64,000 bases of DNA from Frigoriglobus tundricola (lineage in GTDB: Bacteria; Planctomycetota; Planctomycetia; Gemmatales; Gemmataceae), in NCBI RefSeq assembly GCF_013128195.2, contig NZ_CP053452.2:8680001-8744000 (forward strand). The letters are read 5' to 3'. Every line of letters starts with the position of its first letter. Position 1 is the first letter of the stretch. Positions 59,222-64,000 of this stretch are shown piece after piece. The notes under the pieces were generated by a model. That model had not been told where the DNA came from. It searched no databases and saw only the letters and a program-made list of their open reading frames with translations. Both the position numbers and the translations under genes were made by a program.

Positions 59222-59248
59222 GTTCGTCGAATCTTGGGCTATTCCCAA

Positions 59249-59323
59249 TTGCGGCGGTTGGATTTGAACCAACGACCTCCAGGTTATGAGCCTGGCGAGC
59301 TGACCGGGCTGCTCCACGCCGCG
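59249..59323 (-). tRNA. Initiator tRNA-fMet (anticodon CAT)
   Basis: On the minus strand the acceptor is GCGGCG/CGCCGC with an unpaired C1 facing A72, the mark of a bacterial initiator tRNA. D-arm GAGC...GCTC with AGCCCGGTCA; anticodon stem CCAGG/CCTGG enclosing CTCATAA (anticodon CAT); variable AGGTC; T-arm GTTGG/CCAAC with TTCAAAT. Two of the three usual G:C pairs next to the anticodon loop are present. The 3' CCA is not encoded. TAGGAT about 15 bp upstream may be the -10 box. Confidence 0.94.
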
Positions 59324-59534
59324 TCTTGTGAGTGTATCCTACACGCACTCACCCTAAACGAAAAGGGGTGCTTCGCGTTCTTCACCAAAAGGTGCTCTGA
59401 GACCAGAAAAAACCGTTTGCGATCCTTCTCCGCTAAAGGTAAACTTCAAACACCTACCTGAACCGAGCCGCGGTTCGCCGGTAACTCGAATCCTTCGCCA
59501 AGCCGTCCCTCCCCACTCCTTCTGGAGTCTCGTA

Positions 59535-61001
59535 ATGCTCGTCATCCCTGGCGCGTCCGCAAAGAACGACTGCGACGGCGTCACGCGCCGCGACCTCCTC
59601 CGCGTCGGCGGGTCAGGCGTCCTCGGGATCACCCTCGGCGACCTGCTTTCCATGCAGCAGGCCAACGCCAACAACAAGGGCGAGGCCGGGAACGGACCGG
59701 GGTTTGGCTCGGCTAAGAGCGTCATTTTCATCTATCTCCAGGGCGGCCCGAGTCACCTCGATCTCTGGGACCCCAAGGACAACGTCCCCGACAAGGTGAA
59801 GAGCGTCTTCAAACACGAGCAAACGAAACTTACCGGCGTGCACGTCACCGAACTGCTGCCAAAGGTGGCGCAGGTTCTCGACAAGACCACCCTCATGCGT
59901 GCGGTCAGTTACACCCCCTACGGCCTGTTCAACCACACCGCCGCCATTTACCAAATGCACACCGGCTACACCACCGACAAGGTATCGGCGTCCGGGCAAC
60001 TGGAGCCGCCCAGCCCCAAGGACTTCCCCACGCTCGGCTCCAACATCATCAAGATGAAGCCGCCGACCGTCCCCATGCTACCGTTCGTCATGATGCCCCG
60101 GCCGCTACAAGAGTCGAACGTGGTCGGCAAGGGCGGCACCGCCGGCTTCCTCGGCAAGGGGTACGATCCGTATACGCTGTACCCGGCCGGCGACGACATG
60201 GACATGAACAAAATGGACCGCATCCGGACCGACGACCTGAAGCTCCGCGAAGAGCTGACGCCGGTCCGGATGGAGCGCCGCGCCACCCTCCGCGACACCA
60301 TTGCCAAGGGGATGCCGGAGGTCGAACAGGCCGTCGCCAAACACGACCTGGACGAATACTACGGCAAGGCGCTCGGGCTCGTCACCAGCGGCCGCGCCAA
60401 GAAGGCGTTTGAACTCACCGAAGAGAAAGCCGCCGTCCGCGAGCGGTACGGCAAGAACACCTTCGGCCAGTGCCTCCTGCTCGCCCGCCGACTGGTCGAA
60501 GCCGGCACCCGGTTCGTCGAAGTGGTGTGGCCCAAGGTCGCCAACAGCGACAACCACTCGTGGGACGTCCACGCCGGGCTGTCCGGCCGGATGAAGACCC
60601 AGGCCGCCCCGATGCTCGACAGCGGTCTGTCCGCGCTCATCGCCGATCTGGACGAGCGCGGGCTGCTCAAGGAAACGCTGGTCGTGTGCGTGGGCGAGTT
60701 CGGCCGCAGCCCGCAGCGCGGCGTCAGCACCTCCGGCAACCAGAACCAGGACGACGGCCGCGACCACTGGCCGTACTGCTACACCGGGGTCATCACGGGC
60801 GCCGGCATCAAGCGCGGGTACGTCCACGGCAAGAGCGACAAGACCGCCAGTGCCCCGGTCGAGGGCGCGATCCACCCGACGGAACTGCTCGCGACGATTT
60901 ACCACTCGGTCGGGATCAAGCCGGACACGATCGTGTACAACCACCTGAACCAGCCGCGCGAGCTGGTCAAGGGCGAAGTGGTCAGCGGCCTGTTGAGCTA
61001 A
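59535..61001 (+). CDS. Tat-exported DUF1501 (sulfatase-like fold) protein
   Basis: 488 residues, the usual size. Tat signal '[24 protein letters not shown]' (residues 16-39). DUF1501 signatures: '[21 protein letters not shown]', '[26 protein letters not shown]', '[10 protein letters not shown]', '[22 protein letters not shown]', '[17 protein letters not shown]', '[28 protein letters not shown]' and '[19 protein letters not shown]'. The Asp/His-rich positions in DNHSWD, GEFGRSP and GRDHWP resemble the metal site of the alkaline phosphatase/sulfatase superfamily. In planctomycetes it often pairs with DUF1553/DUF1549 cytochrome-like proteins, not present here. Biological role unknown. Confidence 0.95.
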   Translation: MLVIPGASAKNDCDGVTRRDLLRVGGSGVLGITLGDLLSMQQANANNKGEAGNGPGFGSAKSVIFIYLQGGPSHLDLWDPKDNVPDKVKSVFKHEQTKLTGVHVTELLPKVAQVLDKTTLMRAVSYTPYGLFNHTAAIYQMHTGYTTDKVSASGQLEPPSPKDFPTLGSNIIKMKPPTVPMLPFVMMPRPLQESNVVGKGGTAGFLGKGYDPYTLYPAGDDMDMNKMDRIRTDDLKLREELTPVRMERRATLRDTIAKGMPEVEQAVAKHDLDEYYGKALGLVTSGRAKKAFELTEEKAAVRERYGKNTFGQCLLLARRLVEAGTRFVEVVWPKVANSDNHSWDVHAGLSGRMKTQAAPMLDSGLSALIADLDERGLLKETLVVCVGEFGRSPQRGVSTSGNQNQDDGRDHWPYCYTGVITGAGIKRGYVHGKSDKTASAPVEGAIHPTELLATIYHSVGIKPDTIVYNHLNQPRELVKGEVVSGLLS

Positions 61002-61015
61002 CGGCCCAACGTCAC

Positions 61016-61063
61016 AAACGCAACTGGCCCATCCGCAGGAGCGAGGATGGGCCGGTTGCGTTT
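61016..61063. terminator. Bidirectional hairpin between convergent genes
   Basis: A 19-bp stem AAACGCAACTGGCCCATCC with a partner differing by one G:T wobble (61016-61034 and 61045-61063), loop of 10 nt, ending TTT on one strand and with AAA on the other. It separates the DUF1501 gene from the minus-strand gene ending at 61082 and suits both. Confidence 0.88.
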
Positions 61064-61081
61064 CGTCGGATTCGCCTCACA

Positions 61082-62590
61082 TCACGCCAGTGCCGCGCGG
61101 GTCCGCTTGACGAGTGGCGCGTCGGGCGTCTCGGACCCCTTCAGCCAGAACACGCTTGCCGCCAGGAACCGGTCCCGCCACTCCGGCGCGAGCAGCGCGG
61201 CGTCCTCCATCACCGCCGAGCTGAACTTGTAGTCGTGCGAGTCCGTGCCCTTCAGGAAGATCAATCGCCGCCCCTCGTCGATCAGTTCTTTCGCGTTGTT
61301 CCGATCGGCCTTCAGCACCGACAGGGCCGTCTTCGCGGCCGCCTCCTTGCTAAGCGACAGTTCGGCGTACACGTCGCGCACCGTGAACCTGACGGCCCCG
61401 TCGCGAGCCGTGAGTTCATCGATTTGCAAGTCACCCAGCTTGCCGCGTGCCTTCATTGCGTCGCGGAACATGGGCAGGAACGAGGCCGCTTGCAGCAGAA
61501 GGAACGCGCGTAAGTCGGCGTCCCCTGTGGTGCGGTGGGCGTACCGCATCGCGTTCATCGTCGTGAGCGTGTGCAACCCGACGATGCCCGGCTGCCGCAT
61601 GAGCAACTCGCCCGCACCCAGTTGCAACCCGTCCCAGACGGACCGCTGGGCTGAGCCCGCGCCGATGCGGCTCGCGACTTCCGCACCGAGGTCGTCAGCC
61701 GAACCGGTCCGGAGCGCCTTCAGTACCGCACCCGTCGCGTCCGAACCGGCCCCGTCCCCGTCCCCTGCCCTTCGCACGCCCGCCTTGCCCGCCCGCTCCG
61801 CGTTCCTGCGTCCCGGTCGGTCCGGTTCGAGGTCCTCCTTCGCCGGGTTCTTACCGTCGTGATGAAGCAGCGCGTACGCCAGTGATCGCAGAACCGGCTC
61901 GGCGTGCTGCCAGCCGATCACCTCCAGCGCGCGGAACGCCCCCGAGACGTAAATGATCTTGTGCCCGATGTCGCGGAAGTCGCGGCTGCCGTACCGAGCG
62001 AAGAGGTCGAACAGCTCACCCGGCGTGGCCACGCGCGCCAGCCCGACGACGGCGGCGTCGGCCGCTTCGACGTCCCACTCGTCCATTGCGGTGGTGAACG
62101 CCTCGCGCGCCTTGAGCGGCGCCGGCACCTTGGTGGGGTCGGCCGGTTTCATCCGCCAGCCGCCTTCCCTCTGGTTCTGCGCCTGAGCCCCTTTGAAGTT
62201 GTCCAGCGCCCAGAACAGCGGCAGCCACCGCTCCTGGTCCGGACCGGCTAGCGCGGCCTGGTGGGCCGCGTTCACCACCAGCACCGCGTGGAACTTGAAA
62301 CCGACCGGTCGCGGTTGGACGTTCCGCACTCCGGCGAGCAGGAGCCCGGCCAGTACCTCGCGGTACGAAATCCCTTTCTTCATGCGCGCCGCGATCTCTT
62401 CGAGCAGCTTCTCGCGCGGCGCGTCCTCAATGAGTCGGACGAGCGGTTCGATCTCGGGTTCGAGGCGGACGAGGTTCGGGGCGACCTCGGCGTCGGCTCG
62501 GGACACCGCGGGCAGGCCGGACACGAACGCGAGACCACCGGCCGCTGCGGACGACTGGAGGAACGCGCGCCGGTCGGGAGAGGAAGACAT
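61082..62590 (-). CDS. Tat-exported planctomycete protein of unknown function
   Basis: 502 residues with Tat-like signal 'PDRRAFLQSSAAAGGLAFVSGLPAVSRADA'. The rest is almost wholly helical ('PREKLLEEIAARMKKGISYREVLAGLLLAGVRNV', 'FHAVLVVNAAHQAALAG', 'YALLHHDGKNP', 'GIVGLHTLTTMNAMRYAHRTT'). An Arg/Glu/Asp-rich insert (about 250-285) interrupts it. Several His in helices ('AAHQAAL', 'GHKIIYV', 'LLHHDG') could bind metal or haem, but no known motif is present. I recognise it only as a planctomycete-type exported protein. A shared terminator lies after its stop. Confidence 0.8.
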   Translation of the reverse strand: MSSSPDRRAFLQSSAAAGGLAFVSGLPAVSRADAEVAPNLVRLEPEIEPLVRLIEDAPREKLLEEIAARMKKGISYREVLAGLLLAGVRNVQPRPVGFKFHAVLVVNAAHQAALAGPDQERWLPLFWALDNFKGAQAQNQREGGWRMKPADPTKVPAPLKAREAFTTAMDEWDVEAADAAVVGLARVATPGELFDLFARYGSRDFRDIGHKIIYVSGAFRALEVIGWQHAEPVLRSLAYALLHHDGKNPAKEDLEPDRPGRRNAERAGKAGVRRAGDGDGAGSDATGAVLKALRTGSADDLGAEVASRIGAGSAQRSVWDGLQLGAGELLMRQPGIVGLHTLTTMNAMRYAHRTTGDADLRAFLLLQAASFLPMFRDAMKARGKLGDLQIDELTARDGAVRFTVRDVYAELSLSKEAAAKTALSVLKADRNNAKELIDEGRRLIFLKGTDSHDYKFSSAVMEDAALLAPEWRDRFLAASVFWLKGSETPDAPLVKRTRAALA

Positions 62591-62706
62591 GACACGCTCC
62601 GGGAGAAGTGGAGAGGGCGACCGGTGTGGATTGTACCGCGCGCCGGCGGCAAGAGGCGGCTTCTCTCACGATCGGAACCGAGCACCGCGTCCGGGACTGC
62701 GGCGCT

Positions 62707-63651
62707 TCACTCGCCCCGCTCGGGCCGATCGCGGTGCTTCACGAGTGTGACGCGGTTGCCCGTGGCGTTGTACCGCACCTCGTCCGTGAAGGTGCGCATG
62801 AGCAGCACCCCGCGCCCGCTCGGCCGCTCGAGGAACTCGGGGTCGGTCGGGTCGGGCAGCTTCGTCACGTCGAACCCCGGCCCCTGGTCGATGATCACGA
62901 ACGTCGCGCTCGTCGTGGTGAGCCGGGCGGTGACGCGGACGCGCCGGGACGCGTAGGGCTCCTGCGTGCGGCGCTCGCGGGCGAGCTTGTGGAACGCCTC
63001 GTCACCGTTGGCCCGCAGGTCGGAACTGACTTCGAGGTTGCCGTGGTACACGGCGTTGAGGAGCGCCTCTTCGAGCGCGATGCCGGCCCGCGTCGCGCCG
63101 GTGACGTCGCAGAGACCCATCTCGATCAGGTCGTCACGAAACTGTGAAACGAGCGGCGGCACCAGGGCCGGATCGTTCTCGAGAACGAACTGGGAGCTGC
63201 GCCGGGTCATCCCCTGGAGGACGCGGAACCGGCGGTGCTCGGCCAGCCCGGCCGAGAGGACGCGTTCGAGGACCGGTCCCAGGTCGTGCGCCAGCGCCTG
63301 CTTGGGCACGTAATCGGCCGCCCCCGCCTTGAGCGCCGCCACCGCCACCCGCTCGCTCCCGTTGCCGGTCATCAGCACCACGGGCACGAACGGGAACCGC
63401 TCCCGCACCTTCTCGACGAGCGTCAGCCCGTCCATCTTCGGCATGTTCATGTCCGTGAGGACGACGGCCGGGGGCGCCTGCGTGATCGCCGCCAGGGCCT
63501 CCTCTCCGTTGCGGACGAACGTCACGCGCCACCCGCCGTACTGCCCGAGGATGCGGCTGACGTACCGCTGTTCCAACAGGGAATCGTCGGCCACCAGAAT
63601 CACGGGCAGGTCGTGCGCCCCCGGTGAGACGGGGGCAATCGGTCCGGCCAT
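62707..63651 (-). CDS. Response regulator receiver fused to an RsbW-like HATPase domain
   Basis: 314 residues. Receiver domain 15-130: 'PVILVADDSLLEQRYVSRIL' (acidic pair D22-D23), phospho-acceptor Asp67 in 'VVLTDMNMPKMDGL', Thr95 in 'VVLMTGNG', Lys117 in 'DYVPKQ'. After a helical linker, an anti-sigma kinase type HATPase_c domain: 'GIALEEALLNAVYHGNLEV' (N-box with Asn199), 'SATFVIIDQGPGFDVTKLP' (G1), 'GRGVLLMRTFTDEVRYN' (G2). The order receiver then RsbW-like ATPase fits partner-switching control of a sigma factor or phosphatase by a phosphorelay. No anti-anti-sigma (STAS) or sensor kinase gene is adjacent. Confidence 0.93.
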   Translation of the reverse strand: MAGPIAPVSPGAHDLPVILVADDSLLEQRYVSRILGQYGGWRVTFVRNGEEALAAITQAPPAVVLTDMNMPKMDGLTLVEKVRERFPFVPVVLMTGNGSERVAVAALKAGAADYVPKQALAHDLGPVLERVLSAGLAEHRRFRVLQGMTRRSSQFVLENDPALVPPLVSQFRDDLIEMGLCDVTGATRAGIALEEALLNAVYHGNLEVSSDLRANGDEAFHKLARERRTQEPYASRRVRVTARLTTTSATFVIIDQGPGFDVTKLPDPTDPEFLERPSGRGVLLMRTFTDEVRYNATGNRVTLVKHRDRPERGE

Positions 63652-64000
63652 GGGCGAAGACCTCGCGTCCGGGCGACAGGGGGCGTCACGGGCGTCAGGG
63701 AAAACGATGCCGGATTCTAACAGATTCGTCGGTTCCCGGCACGCCGTTGGTCACCCGGTCCCCTCCGTGCGCTCGCGCGTGCGCCAGATATATCAATTCG
63801 TCTCACAGGCGAATATCGAGTATACGACAACCAGAACATTCAGCCGACGCTCACGGGCGAGTGCGGCGATTTCGTTCACCTGGCAGGTGGATGCGCGCAT
63901 CATCGAACCCGAGCAATTCATACAACGATGCGGGCCGCGGAGTGATCCGCGGCCCGCATCGTTGTTCGGGGTCATCCACTTGCCGACCTGCGACGCGGAA
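63652..64000. other. Intergenic region at the window end
   Basis: Apart from a hairpin at 63922-63965, no gene is supported. A minus-strand frame (63793-63975) has a partly protein-like second half ('NEIAALARERRLNVLVVV') but runs through the hairpin, and no start is convincing. Confidence 0.45.
63922..63965. terminator. Perfect 20-bp hairpin with GTGA tetraloop
   Basis: Arms ACAACGATGCGGGCCGCGGA and its complement (63922-63941 and 63946-63965) enclose GTGA. There is no T-run, but the stability suggests a terminator, probably for a gene entering from the right on the minus strand. Confidence 0.65.

Overview
The window looks like chromosome of a Gemmata-like planctomycete (Gemmataceae). The evidence is strongly GC-biased codon use, an 'AHPDEDTPRLALADWLQEHG'-type N-terminus (the Gemmata repeat-companion domain) joined to leucine-rich repeats, a DUF1501 Tat-exported protein, several PQQ-type beta-propellers, Hanks-type Ser/Thr kinases, an ECF sigma factor fused through a membrane helix to a WD40-like propeller, and lipid A genes (lpxD, lpxI) as expected of a diderm. 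No rRNA, CRISPR array or intact transposon was seen.

Layout. 0-4.1 kb: two secreted planctomycete proteins, the second a collagen-like, Gly/Pro-rich protein with a degenerate metallopeptidase motif. 4.4-4.6 kb: tRNA-Leu(CAG) with promoter and terminator. 4.7-7.7 kb: sulfate ABC importer genes (sbp, cysT, cysW) without the ATPase. 8.2-16.3 kb: an E2-like acyltransferase, a small secreted protein, an exported YtcJ-type amidohydrolase, an S41-fold protein that has lost its catalytic dyad, and a multidomain GH5 glycosidase, followed by a dead group II intron maturase fragment (16.4-16.9 kb). 17.0-25.3 kb: a tricorn-type protease, the sigma factor/WD40 fusion, and a VIT/VWA protein. 25.5-29.3 kb: a sugar isomerase-like TIM barrel, then a ferredoxin reductase-like flavoprotein, a kinase and accA. 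29.4-38.9 kb (minus strand): two PQQ-like propellers flank a PaaK-like ligase, a second ANL-type (LuxE/PaaK-like) ligase, a GT39-like membrane protein, an ALDH-superfamily reductase (LuxC-like) and an iron alcohol dehydrogenase. This is a candidate pathway for activating a carboxylic acid and reducing it to an alcohol. 39.0-42.5 kb: LRR proteins and small genes. 42.6-51.9 kb (plus strand): a polyprenyl-phosphate sugar transferase, an Spy-like periplasmic protein, lpxD-lpxI, a GH10-like barrel, a kinase and an EamA transporter. 52.1-58.6 kb (minus strand): a compact run of Gfo/Idh oxidoreductase, KptA, class III aminotransferase, ZnuB-type permease and a DUF318 permease/TIGR03943 pair. 58.6-59.3 kb: an AT-rich intergenic island with two inverted dif-like sites, then the initiator tRNA-fMet. 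59.5-63.7 kb: a DUF1501 protein, a Tat-exported protein of unknown function and a receiver-HATPase regulator.

The most notable signals are (1) an inverted pair of 28-bp XerCD/dif-like sites whose arms are identical and which differ only in the 6-bp centre (58678-58780), (2) the acid-to-alcohol reduction cluster, and (3) several enzyme folds that have lost catalytic residues (DUF1570-like, S41, GH10-like). All calls come from reading sequence and translations; no database search was run.
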